64,000 bases of DNA from Paulinella micropora (lineage: Eukaryota; Cercozoa; Imbricatea; Euglyphida; Paulinellidae): NCBI GenBank assembly GCA_019918135.1, contig WBZZ01001363.1, forward strand, positions 89,501-153,500. The letters are read 5' to 3'. Positions 52,560 through 63,877 of the stretch are shown piece by piece. The notes under the pieces were generated by a model that worked only from the letters and a program-made list of their open reading frames with translations, made no database searches and was not told the DNA's origin. Within the stretch, counting starts at the first letter, position 1. Every line of letters starts with the position of its first letter. The translations under genes and the position numbers were made by a program.

Positions 52560-55500
52560 AGAGAGGGTGGTGGACGGCGAGAGCGTACTAGGGAAGGAGT
52601 GCACATGTTTGCCTGAAGCAGAAGGAGAAGCTGACCCCGTTGACGACCTAGTGCGTTTCATGGTAGAACGGGGATGGATGGCTAAAGGTATCCTGTTAGT
52701 GGAGCAGGCCCTACTAGGCGGCAGTAGTAGGACGGAGTCTGGACAAAGATCCCATGTTCGATTCGACAGCTACGTTGCACTTTGTGCCGGCTGGAGCCGA
52801 ACAACGACTTTTCAACATCATTGAGGGATGAAAAGGGTAGACACAGTCAACGGGCAGACAACTGTTACTAAGAAGGGCTCGTTAGACATGACGACCGTGA
52901 ACGGAAAAGGGGAAAAGAATAGGTTACATCTCAGACTGGGTAGTGTGTGTGTTAGCCCCAACATAGATGAAACCTAAGTCTCGGTCCTCAACTGACCAAG
53001 GAAGTGTACAGCGTGGTGCTCAACAAGAAGGGAGAGGGCTACATCACCACGGCCCGGATACCGGACATTTCCCCAGAACTTAAGGCCGGTGTCCAGTACC
53101 TTGACGCCCAGGATAAGGTGTGGCGGTTCGTGACTTCAACTAACCGAGAGCTGGCTGCCGATAGGGCTGAGGCTAGAGCTTTCTTCGGGAAGGAGATGGC
53201 TAAGGTCACTGAGTTGACTAGCGAGCAACTACATCAAAATTTCAGGGGCCGGGAAGCCGAATGCAGCGTCTCATCAGCGAGGCTTATGGGATCAAGATAG
53301 TGGGTGGAAAGACCCATGAACAGGCCGTAAAGGAGTGTAAGAAGTGCCTAGCCACAAAAGGGGGAAAGGTAAACCATCCGACAAGCAACCAACTGACACA
53401 GGTAGAAAGGTTCGAGGCAGTGTCGTTTGACAAGTCCGGGTCCTTACGTAAGCCCCTTTATGGCGGGTTTTGGTACGGCATGGTGGGGATCGAGGCTAAC
53501 ACCGGGTATGCGTTTGGCCTCCTGCTGAAGGATAGCACAGCTGCACCGCAAGTGCGTTTCATGCGAGAGTGTATGAACGTCCTCAAGACCCAAAGTGGCA
53601 AGAAGGTGAAAGAAGTTAGGGTAGACGGTGAGCATACTTCCGCTGACTTCAAGGAGCTGGTGCGGGACACTGCAGTTAGGAAGAGGGTCAATACCCTAAA
53701 CGAGCACAATAAGAACTCCTATTCCGAAGTGTCCCAGCGGGACTTTTGGCGCAAAGCGCACCATAACATGGTCAAGGCGCAGCTACCCTACGAGCTCTTG
53801 GGATATGCGTGGCACCACGCTATCCTCTTGCACAATTTTTCGCCGAAGCAATCCGGTGGGGATGTCCGGATGTTTGATCTTATGCCCAGAGAGAGAAAGG
53901 TGAACTGGGTAGCCTACCTTCACCCATTTGGGTGCCTTTGCCATATGGTCATCGAGGGCAGGTTAGGGCATGACGAGAGCCGAACACATATGGCCGCCTG
54001 CTTAGGTCTGAGTTTGGAGTACTCGGCGCACTTGATCCTGTGCGAAGGGAGGGTGTTCCTGTGGCGCAACGTTAAGAACTTTGACGATAACCAACCCGCC
54101 TGGCCTTTGTTACAACCCCTCTGGGAGAAGAAGGGTCTGAGCTTAGAACCGTTCAAGGGCGACCACTTAGTGGAAGACGCCGACCTGGATCAGCTGTTTG
54201 TCCCGAAGCCCCGGGTGGGGGTGACCGAGCCCGGCGACGGTAAGAAAACTCCGGATCAGGGGGAGCTGGATAGCTCCGATTCCGACGGCGAAGTGGAGGA
54301 GGTGACCCCGGAACAGGAAGCCGCGGAAGCCTTGGAAGAGGCTCAAGACACAGTACCCGATGAACCGGAAAAGATAGGGGAGCTGAAGGGAAGGTGGGTT
54401 GAGACCCCAGCTACTCAGTGGGGCTGGGCGTGGGCCAAGAAGACCTATGGGGTAGGTTTCCGGGATAAGGTCAGACGGGGACAGGTGCAAGACGTTAGCG
54501 AACCCATATGGGTTAAGAAGCAAAAGAAGCATGGCCCGGCCAATTGGGTAAAGTTTGAGGATGACGACGCCCCAGACCGCATGTTGGACACGGAGATCGT
54601 CAAGTACCTTGCATCCGGTCCGGAGGCCGCCCATGGCGCCGCGTTTACTAGACCGGTGAGTGAGAAGCAAGCCGACGAGCTAGGGCACTGGGATGACGCC
54701 CGAGCAGAGGAGATGTCTACACTCTGGGAAAAGGGTTGCTTCCGTAGAGTCCGGGCCGACTTAGTCGACAAGAAAGACATCTGTGAGGGGCGTTTCGTAG
54801 ATGCTACCAAGGAGGCAGGGGGTAAGATCCTGAAGTTCAAAAGCAGGTGGACCGCTAAGGGGTTTTCCATGATCCAAGCTTTTAAAGATTGCACTTCGGG
54901 ACACGTGACTTCCCTACTCCGTGTGCTCTTACCGTTCTGATGCTTTTCGCCCTGACGGTGTTCTTTGGCTTAGTACTGTCGAAGTGGGACGTTGGGACCG
55001 CTTACACTGAAGCTTCCGCCGCTGAGCAGGGTTATCGCCCCACTTATATCGTACCGCCTTTTGGTTTAGAGGAACCGGGTTATGTGTGGGAAATGCTCAA
55101 AGCACTCTACGGTAGACCGGACGCGGGCCGAAAGTGGTGGCGGTACAAGCTAGTTCCTTTCTTAGAAGGCTTGGGGTTTAAGGCCCATGTTGCTTTTCCT
55201 TGTTTCTTTTGGCGATGGCTACCCGGAAAGGACAAACCGGACTTTGTGTTCGTGCATGTTGACAACATGATGGGAGCGTTTAGTAGCAAGGATGTGGAAG
55301 CAGAGTTCTTAGCCGCTGGTAAGAAGGCCTTTAGGGTCTTTAAGCAAGAGGCTCCGACCGGGGTGGTAGGCCTGAATATCGAGGATAAGGAATATTGTCG
55401 GTTAGGTCGTACTATCAAGATCTCACAAGAAGATTTCATCCGAGAGGCCGTTGAGAGCTGCAATGCACCGGTCTAGCTACTGCCGATTCGCCGTGGTTGA

Positions 55501-56380
55501 TGCCTGGGGGTGCGAGCCGGGAAGCAATCTGTGTTAGAGCAGTTCTCGCCTCAGCATATCGTAGGGGTCCTCCTGTGGACCCGCATTACTCGGCACGAGG
55601 TCTTGGGCCCCATAGGGGAAGTAGCAACCCATGCCTCGAAGCCGGAGCTATTCAATTTACAGCAGGCCGAGTAAATTGTGCGGTATCTCAGTGGTACCCG
55701 CTGCAAGGGTATTCGCTTTACCAAAGCGAACGGTACCCGCCTATTATCATGGCCGATTCTAGCTGGAAGGGGACACCAGAGGATTGCCGAGCGCGACTGG
55801 CGGGTTTCTATTTCTTTCTTGGCGGTTCTGTACTGCCTTTCAAGTGTCTCAAAAGAAACGTGTCGGTGGCGCTTCCTGCAGACGCGGCTCGGCGTCACGG
55901 TGGGCAAATGGAGGAGAAAGCGCGGGCCGCTAGTGACGAGCTGGTGGCAGCGGTCGCGGGGAGCGGGGATCTTGAAGTGGCGGAGGCTGGTGCGTGTCTG
56001 TTGCCAGTTGCCCGGAAGCCTCCTCGTGCGAGGCTGAAGTATACGCCATGGTGGAGGCGTATCATGGCCAGGATAAAATTACAAACTTTGTGCAGGGCAT
56101 CGCTGGGGGACGGGTCGCCGACGCGCTGGGGCCGGACGGGTGGGGGCAGCCCCCCATCCTGTACGGCGACAACCAAGGCGCTCTCGACCTCGCAGACACA
56201 AATGTCTTTTCTAGGAAGCTCGGGCACGTGGACCTGCGCTGCGCCATCGTGAACCAGAAGGTCGACGCGGGGTTGGTTGTCAACGAGAAGGTGGCGTCCG
56301 CTGATAATATCGCGGACGAATACAAAGCCGGCGCGCGGAGAGCCCTACCTGCGGCTGGTGGGGCACGTGGCGTGTGACTA
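52560..56380 (+). mobile_element. Copia-family LTR retrotransposon, degraded
   Basis: Fossil element on the plus strand with the Copia order integrase, reverse transcriptase, RNase H. Integrase area (53261-53960): YGIKIVGGKTHEQAVKECKK, FDLMPRERKVNWVAYLHPFG. RT: KWDVGTAYTEASAAEQGYRP, PPFGLEEPGYVWEMLKALYG, FVHVDNMMGAFSSKD. RNase H: SCEAEVYAMVEAY, LYGDNQGALDLADTNVFSRK, VASADNIADEY. The coding region is in several frames (about four or more breaks), so the copy is dead. A gag-like remnant may be at 52567-53300. LTRs were not delimited. Confidence 0.85.
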
Positions 56381-57753
56381 GCTGCGGCTGCGTAGGGGTT
56401 CGCACGAGGTGGGACTGTCTACAGCGATGGGACTTTCTACTCGTGGACTTTTGGTAGGACTTTGAGTAGGTTCCCGATAGCAAGGGGATAGATTTTAGAA
56501 ATTAGGTGGCTAGATTGCCGAACTCCACAAGCTGTGGAGACGTAGGCTAGCGCCTCTGCTTTCGTTTTAGTCATATCATGTGCACTGTTGTGCATATCGC
56601 GCTTTAGTTTGAATAGTGTAGCTATGTAGCAGAACTCCACTGGAGACGTAGGGTAGCTCACTTTGCGCTTTGCTTATGATGTTACCTGATCTAGTTGTTA
56701 GTAGCGGATAGTGTTTAGACACTGACTCGTAAGTGAGTCTAATTCACAAAGGGGAGCATTGGACAATTAATTAGACCCTTCCTCCTCAGTTATGTCCTTA
56801 TGACTCAGTTATACGATAGCAGTAGTCATTACTGTTAGTAGTATTATTAGTTTTTAATACAGTCAATCAAAGTATCTTTTCTGGTACTGGTGGCACCAGC
56901 TTTTTACCATTATCACTTTTACTTATATCAGGGCGTTTCGTGTGTCAATTTCTAGAGGTACATCTTTTGTGTGACGTCGTCAGTTTGACTTGCGGGAATT
57001 GTTTATTATTAAATTTCTTCTTCGTGGAAGTCGCAAGCCGGTAGGAGGGGGACGATCCGAGTGCAGGTCGTGGTTAAGAAGAAATTGCGATTGTTTTCTT
57101 CATTGCATCAACGTAGCAGGACTGATCCCGGCTCAGATCCGAGCCACCCTATCATAGTTCCGGTCTGTTCTGTTATCCTTGGCTTGGAGAGTACGGAGTC
57201 CCTTCTACGTTAGGTACAAGTTCCTCATTCTATTAATATTAATACAAGTCGTTAGATAGTTGTTATATTATGACTTGAAATATTGAACCACTGTAACATT
57301 ACATGTGAAAGTTCAACTTAGAAGTTTTGTTTCGTCGTATATATTAATACTATATGTATATAAATTGTCACTCTTAAAATATTATAACAAAGTATAATAT
57401 TTTAACAGCAATGATCATGATACTAGTAAATAAAAAATGACTGTTATTGCTATTATAGTGAAGTCGAAACGTCGTGCAGAGGAGAATCTAACGTGCCGGT
57501 CAAAAACAGTGAAAAGTCACTCAACGGTAGTGATCTTTGCCTGTCGTTAAAGTGCTCAGTCTGATAACTTGAATAGTGGACATAACTGAGTAGAAAGGGT
57601 CTAATTAATGTCTAATGTGATGCTATCATGTGATCCGAAGCATGGTTTCTAGATCTGAGGTACATACTGTAGTATATATGCCACTGTATGGACGCTGGGC
57701 GCAGCACGGGTAGGAGTCCGCCCACTCGCACGATTACCACAAGATCGCACAGC

Positions 57754-57781
57754 CACTCTCTCTCTCTCTCTCTCTCTCTCT
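57754..57781. repeat. (CT)n microsatellite
   Basis: About 14 CT repeats. Confidence 0.95.
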
Positions 57782-58087
57782 AATAACAAACGAGGCTAAC
57801 CGGTGTAAATACCATGCTATCGGTTGCATGAATTCTATTAATATCACTTTGCTGATTCCTAAGCATTCTACTGATACTCAGTATTAATAACTTTAATCTC
57901 AATATTAATACTAACCAGAATTGCTATCGAACGATTTTAGGTTAAAAATTTGTGTTGAAATTTTAACGCAAACACTGTTTTTGCAATTTTTATGTTCGCA
58001 TAGCAATTTAAAAATATTAATATATATAAATTTACTGTCAAGGTGATTTGAATGGGATGGTTTGGAAATGTACACTTTCGACTTTCA

Positions 58088-58160
58088 ACTCTCTCTCTCT
58101 CTCCCCCTCTCTCTCTAAGCTTATATATATAAATATATATATATATCCTCTCTCTCTCCA
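58088..58160. repeat. (CT)n and (TA)n microsatellites
   Basis: CT tracts at 58090-58118 and 58150-58160 around an alternating TATATA stretch. Confidence 0.9.
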
Positions 58161-58203
58161 CTAAACAGCAGTGATCTTTTGTGTTTATGTGTGAAGGGTG
58201 TGT

Positions 58204-58229
58204 GTCTGTGTGTGTGTGGGGGGGGGGGC
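58204..58229. repeat. (GT)n plus G run
   Basis: TGTGTGTGTGTG followed by about ten G. Confidence 0.85.
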
Positions 58230-58805
58230 ATGTGAAAAAACCAATGCTTCCTCAGATGTGCAATTTGACGCTATTTCGCAGCTTTTATTTTTAGATTTCA
58301 AAACATGCCTTCAGAATTATCGCACCCTTACCGTTGACAGAAAATGAAATCATAAATACCACCTGGACACTCTGCCGAGCTATTTCGTTTTGGTCTAAAG
58401 AAAGCGTTTGCTAAACTATTGACTACAGTGTAACACATGCTCGGAACTGGGACCTCCTTCCACACTGCAGGCACTCCACAGTTCCTTGCATGGATGCCAA
58501 CTTACTATTCAAATTCATGAAAGAACCTTATGAGACATCACTATGGCATTGGTACGTCTCTGATGATTCATCGACCAATTTCTAAGAGTTGGTCTTACCA
58601 CTTTGTATTCTAGGCCCGTGTACTCAAATATTCTGTCCTTTGCTGTTTGCGGGCTTCCATTCTATACATCGATGCGATGAGGATCGGGTCCCTGCCGCTA
58701 CAGGTGCCGGATCAGGTGTCTGACACTACAGCCTCTCCTCGTCATCATCCTATTCAACAAGCAAACAACGGACAAGACATATGATAACCACTTTACTGCA
58801 GCCTT

Positions 58806-58863
58806 GTGTAAGCCCCCCCCCCCCCACACACACACCCCACACACACACACACACAAACACACA
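58806..58863. repeat. C run and (CA)n microsatellite
   Basis: About 14 C then repeated CACACA, broken by CCCC. Confidence 0.9.
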
Positions 58864-59114
58864 AATTTATGAGTAAGTGAATAGGTGAGTAGGTGGAGGT
58901 GAGCTGTTTCACAAACACAACACAAGCACGACCACTGCGCCCGGCCCGGGTCCTGCTTCGGGCGTGGGTGCGGGAGCCGCTGAATCCCCTTCCACCAAAG
59001 AGTCGTTCTGTCGCCTTGTGATGGGTTCGCTCGGCCGCATGGTGTTATCTTCGTCGGTGGCCTCCACGGCTCCCGGTGCACCTGCCAGATTGACTTCTCC
59101 CGGTTGTTGCTGAG

Positions 59115-59828
59115 CCTTAACTTCATCCTGTTGGACGCCGTCATTTTGTACTTGTGCATCAGTACGTGGGGCATGTCGTTCCTCCCCAAATTCTTCCCTG
59201 TCTACAAGGAAGATCATGAGTACGATGATCTCTTCGGATCTGAGGTCTATCCTCTTCTGACGCGCAGCTGTTTTGTCCCACACGCAAACATGTTCCTGTT
59301 TTCCTCGCTGTTGTCATCATTTCGGTGGAGGTTTTGTTTCTTTTGCTTGCCTCATCATGGCAATCTAATTGTGTTCAGCTATTCCTCGTTTACCCTAGCC
59401 CCTAGCCCCCCCACCCTCCTCTCTCTCTCTATCTCTCTCTCTCTCCTTTTTGCCAAGCGGTTTCATATTTTACCTGAAATGCCTGCGCAGGTGGGCTCGG
59501 ACATCAGCGATGCCGAGGAAGCGCTTCAGGAAGAGAAGGCAGAAGAGAAAGAGGACATCGAGAACGTGAAGACAATACCTGGTTTCGATGACCCGAAGAT
59601 CAAGAAGCTCATCATCAAACGTCACCAGAAGGCCAACGAGTTGCAAAAGATGCTCAAAATCGTGGAAAGAACCAAGCAGCGCATGAAGGTGGATGTCCAG
59701 ACCCTCAACGCACTCAGCTCCGATGTACTCGCCCTCAATAGTGAGATTGAGTATCTCAAGAAGCTCATCGCCAAAGGCGGAGGCAGCGCCGCCAACGAGA
59801 ACGCCTACAAGGACTCTGGGCTGCAGGT
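59115..59828 (+). CDS. Class C GPCR, last membrane helix and coiled-coil tail (partial)
   Basis: Exon 59115-59244 encodes LNFILLDAVILYLCISTWGM then SFLPKFFPVYKEDHEYDDLF; a helix ending in F-x-P-K is the seventh helix signature of class C receptors (GABA-B/glutamate type). Intron 59245-59490 is GT-AG, phase 0, and holds a CT tract. Exon 59491-59828 encodes an acidic linker and a coiled coil (KANELQKMLKIVERTKQRMK, LNSEIEYLKKLIAKGG), as in GABA-B receptor tails. The helices expected before it are not upstream but on the opposite strand at 59829-60279. It is a host gene fragment, and the only non-mobile spliced host gene in the window. Confidence 0.55.
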
Positions 59829-60279
59829 CCATGGTATAGACAATAGGAAGCAGGAGCCCAATAGTCAAGAGCCAGTTGTAAACGATGAGCTCCAGCCAGC
59901 GAGACTCATTGAAGCGCGAGTCCACGTCCCGCACTTGGTATGTAAGCCACGCCATGAACAAGAGCATCAACAACTTCCACCCCCACAAAGGAATGTGGAC
60001 GTAAGGCTCCAAGTCGGAGATACACTCGCCAGTTTTGGGGATGACGCTGAAGGGCGCTGAAAAGTGCCATATGATCAGAATCACCACGTCAAGAAAGAAA
60101 AACGGAATCGTGATGCGCAATAACAGCAAGGAAAGGTTCATGGTCACAGGCTTTAGCGCAGCATCCGCGGATTGATTGAAGATCTTGTGGACGCTCCATT
60201 GCTTGGCAACGATGGATGTCAACACGACCGCGACACCAAGGTTGATAAAGACATGCTTTAGGATGCAGTACACAGGTTC
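59829..60279 (-). CDS. Class C GPCR, helices 3 to 6 (partial, inverted)
   Basis: Minus strand exon beginning after CTACCAG at 60280. It reads EPVYCILKHVFINLGVAVVL, TSIVAKQWSVHKIFNQ (the AKxWRVxxIF pattern after helix 3), LLLLRITIPFFFLDVVILII W, TGECISDL, WKLLMLLFMAWLTYQVRDVD SRFNES and ELIVYNWLLTIGLLLPIVYT. The order and conserved A-K-x-W, K-x-L, R-x-V and N-E-S features fit the 7TM_3 family. The open frame continues into the reverse of the coiled-coil exon, but that part is a shadow. Helices 1-2 and the ligand domain are not in the window. Confidence 0.7.
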
Positions 60280-60299
60280 CTGGTAGCAACCCTCTTCAA

Positions 60300-61550
60300 C
60301 TCCATCTAATTCTCCGTCTCATTCTCCTATTATTTCACCTCTCTCTTCTCCCATTCTTGTACCCTCTCCTCGCCCTGCGCCTTGGGTTCTTAATAATCCC
60401 ATACATGACGACCCCAATGCATTGGCTCCCACTCAACCTCTGCCTCCTTCTCCCTCTAACCATGGTACCCTATCTATCTCTCTCTCTCTTCATCTCTATC
60501 TCAGGCAACGACTCAAGAAGATGCCGAATTGCAGGATCCCGAAGCCGATTCACACTCTACCCATCTCTCTCTCTCCTCTGCAATCCCAACCACCTGCCTC
60601 ACCTGCTATAAATGAAAATAAACACGCACCTCAAGCATCACATGCTGCTTCGCATTCATTATTCCTACATCTGCCTCATCTGACTCTCCACATGAATCAC
60701 AACACATGCTTGACACTGACCATCGATCTGGCCCTGACCTACATACAGGATCTACTATCCTTGACATGTTTCCTTGCATTGCTACACACCCCACGTGGGA
60801 ATCATTACCTGTCGAATTGCAACGTATCTATCAGACTTCTGCACACATCAATATTATCAAACCGCTTGCTAGTGCTCTGAGCAGGTTGGACGCAGGCGTT
60901 GCTGATGACGCAACCCTACACAACGCTATCCTCGCCTTCCTGGCCTTCCCATCACTAGCACTTCAATTGTCCAGACGCCGACCGAGGAAGAAGCTTGAAG
61001 CTCAGCTACAACGCCTCAGCATGCCATCATCTATCAACTCTGCCAGCATGCCGGCCCCTCCTGCTGATGATGACCGGCGGCCAAACCTTGATACAAAGGA
61101 ACGGTGATCAGGAACATCAAACGCATCACCAAGGGTAACAAGACGCATAAATCAGATAAGATTACCAACCTGGATGCGCCTGCTGATATAACTGATCCCA
61201 AAGTACAAGAAAAGCTTGCTCATAAGCTGCTGAAGCGAGCTCCTAGCTCAAACAGCAGCGCTTTACCAAGCCCACCTAGTGTGGTATTGGTAAAAATTGA
61301 AGAAGCTAATGTACGGGCAGCCATATCCCAGCTCCAGCGCGATAGTCTTCGGGATATTTATGGATGGACGCCCAAGCTCCTCCTATATCTCCTCGACGAT
61401 CCTAACAGCAAGGATTGCCTCATCAGCCTACTATCTCACCTTGCACACAACAACATTCCTGCAATGACGAGACCCCACCTACGTGTCAGTGACGGCATGG
61501 GAAAGTGGTACAACGAAAAGAAAGAAAAACTGCGGCCACTCTCGTGGGGA
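60300..61550 (+). mobile_element. LINE (non-LTR retrotransposon) fragment
   Basis: Two plus-strand frames look like one LINE protein: a Pro/Ser-rich N-terminal region, THPTWESLPVELQRIYQTSA with FLAFPSLALQLSRRRPRKKL, then a linker (KITNLDAPADITDPKVQEKL) and the beginning of reverse transcriptase: VVLVKIEEANVRAAISQLQR DSLRDIYGWTPKLLLYLLDD and KLRPLSWG. The pattern A-I-x-x-L-x-R-x-S...GWTPxLL is the RT fingers start of R2/bacterial-like LINEs of algae, fungi and oomycetes. There is one frame change near 61105 (TGATC overlap), and everything after the fingers is missing where GC-rich DNA resumes. The exact left end is unclear. Confidence 0.6.
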
Positions 61551-61589
61551 TGTGGCCTCCTTACCACCGTTGATCGCGCCATTACTATC

Positions 61590-62094
61590 AAGCATGATTG
61601 AGCGCCAGGACAAGATACCCGAGCAGGGCCGTCGTGACCTCGCCGAAGCTGCTGGGCGGCAGCCCCGCGCGGACGCGCTCCAGGAACGGCCACGTCAGGT
61701 GCCGCGCCAGCCGGCCCGACCGCCGCTCTACCCACAGGCCCAGCACGTCCGCGCCCCCCACGGGCCCCCCCGCCCCCGCCGCCGCGCCGGCGCCGGCCCC
61801 GGTCCCGGTGCACGCGTGGTCCAGCGCCGCGGCCAGCCCGGCGGCGTCCGGCACGCCGGCCAGGCGCCACGCGGCCTCGGCCACCGGCGCCCGGCCGCAG
61901 TAGCCCTCCGCCAGCCAGCCCCAGGAGCCGCGGCCGCCCGAGCGCGCGCGCTCCTGCCCGCCGTCGCAGAAGAGCGTGCGCAGCCCGCGCTGGGCCTGGT
62001 CGTCCGGCACCTTTCCCTGGTGGACCAGGACAGTTACGACGACTGCGCCGTCACGGCGGCCACGCTCCAGGCACTGCCGAAGTTCTGCCCGCAA
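61590..62094 (-). CDS. Hypothetical open frame, truncated by LINE junction
   Basis: ATG-free start region near 62094 and an open frame to 61590 (LWVERRSGRLARHLTWPFLE, FGEVTTALLGYLVLAL). Composition is that of the GC-rich block. Its 3' end runs up to the LINE junction, so the gene would be cut. The N-terminal part overlaps the start of the plus-strand LRR gene, so one of the two readings is wrong there; I favour the LRR gene. Confidence 0.25.
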
Positions 62095-63877
62095 CTCTAA
62101 CGACTGGACCTCCCGCGCCTGGCGGCGGACGTGATGGACGACGACGTCTGGCTAGCTTGTGTGACCTCGCTCCCACACTTGGACAGCCTGGATTTCGCGG
62201 GCTTTACCGATGAGGGTTTGGCGCGGCTGGTGCAAATCCCGCGTCGCTGGCAGCGGCTGGGCTTCCAGCGCTCCAGCATTACTGGCCAGGGACTGTGGGC
62301 TTCGTTGCCCAGCGTGCCAGGCCTGACGGAGCTGGACCTGGCCTCCTGCGATGATCTGGCACCGGAGGACGACGATGACGCGCCCTGGCTCGGGGGCGCG
62401 GGCGGGCCCGACCACTGGGGCCAGCAACTGCGCGTGCTGAACTTGTCGCGCTTGGCAGGGCGGCAGGTGAACGCCGCCTGGATAAGGCGCATAGCGCCGC
62501 TACCCCAACTCCAAGAACTAAACCTCTGCGACAGTGGAGACATCGACGCGATAGACACCATGTCTGACCTGTGCCGGCTAGAGAACAGGTTCCGGCAGCT
62601 CAGGAAACTCGACCTCGGGGGGGCGACACCAACGAGCACATCAGGGTTTAGCTTCCTGTCACAGCTGTCGGAACTGGAAGAGCTGCACCTCCCGCGGGGT
62701 TCCAGTGAGCTCACGGGAGCCTGCCTGCTGTTTGTCGCACGCCTGGCCAAGCTTCGGAGGCTAAGGGCGGACCTGCGCGTTACCGACCAGCAGCTAGAGA
62801 GCCTGTCCGCACTGACCGAGTTGCGCACGCTAGAGCTGAGCTCCATGCAGACCACCGCTATCACCGACACGGGCCTGGCCGCCCTAGCCAGCCTCACGAA
62901 CCTCGAGGAGCTCAGGGTGGCCGAGGCTAGGTGGCTGTACGGCGAGGGGCTAGCTTATCTGCGGCCTGGCGAGGCTGTGGAAGCTGGTACTTCCGGGTTG
63001 CGGCCTGACGGACCAGGGGCTGGCGGCCCTGCCGCCCCTAGGCAGCCTGCGGCACCTCGATCTGTCAAACTGTAGCGGCCTCGCGGCGGACCTACAGGTG
63101 CTCTCAGGCCTGGCCAGCCTGCAGGAGCTGCACCTCCGCGGCTGCGCTTACCTCACCGACGCGGGGCTCTCCTCGCTGGGACGCCCCCGCAACCTGCGGG
63201 TGCTCGGCTTGCGCGGCTGTCGACTGCTCACGGGTACAGGGCTAGCCCACCTGCGCTCGTTAGCAGAGCTAGACCTCGAAGGGTGCACTGGCCTCACGGA
63301 CGAGGGGCTGAGCCGCCTGGGCCCGCTGCCCGGCCTGCGACGGCTGAGGCTGGGCCACAAGTTCGACCCGCCGAGCTTCACGGCGGCCGGCGTCAGGGCG
63401 CTCTGGCCCCGGCTGCCCGGCCTCGAAGAACTACGCCTCATGCTGGCTTTCAACGGCGACGTGGCGGGCGAGGCGCTGGCGGGGTTGTCCGGGTGCGCCC
63501 GGCTCGGGCAGCTGGTCGTGAGGTCGCGCACTCTGCCCTCGGACCTCCCCGCCGGCCTGGAGAAGCTCACCGTGACGGGCCTGACCGAAGGGTTGTCAGA
63601 GGAGCGGCTGAGGCGGCTGCTGCGGAGCCTGCCGCGGCTCCGGGTACTAGGGCTGCGACGCCCGGCGAGGGCGTGGCACGAGGGGGTACTAGGGCCGGTG
63701 ACCGCGCCCCTCCTTACCTTGGAAAAGCTCCGGGACGTGCTAGACGGCGAATCCCCGGGGCTGCGGCTCCTCGTAGACGTCAGTTCGTCGTTCGTGTCTG
63801 ACCCCCCGGCGCAGCCCGATGAGGTAGACGCGGTGTGGGCGGACGGGCGGCTCAGGCTTTGGTCAACTGACCACTAG
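61998..63877 (+). CDS. LRR protein gene, FBXL/AMN1-like
   Basis: Plus-strand LRRs run from LVVRHLSLVDQDSYDDCAVT through LPHLDSLDFAGFTDEGLARL, LTELDLASCDDLAPEDDDD, LQELNLCDSGDIDAIDT, LRKLDLGGATPTSTSGFSFL, LQELHLRGCAYLTDAGLSSL, LRVLGLRGCRLLTGTGLAHL and LAELDLEGCTGLTDEGLSRL to an end domain closing at TDH (63875). It is the same cysteine-containing LRR class as 23079-24233. The reading is in at least two frames with about two breaks, so it is a damaged copy or misassembled. The 5' end (F-box region) is not clear next to the LINE junction. Confidence 0.65.

Larger units (their letters stand above)
56381..58690. other. AT-rich non-coding region
   Basis: No genes found. It is rich in TATATA and TTAATATTAAT tracts (57230-57420, 57890-58160), typical of host intergenic DNA and very unlike the GC-rich blocks. 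Confidence 0.6.

Noticed and set aside
59470-59828. Minus-strand continuation of the GPCR frame as its tail
   Set aside because: The plus strand of this stretch encodes a far better coiled coil with matching splice phases, so the minus reading is a shadow.
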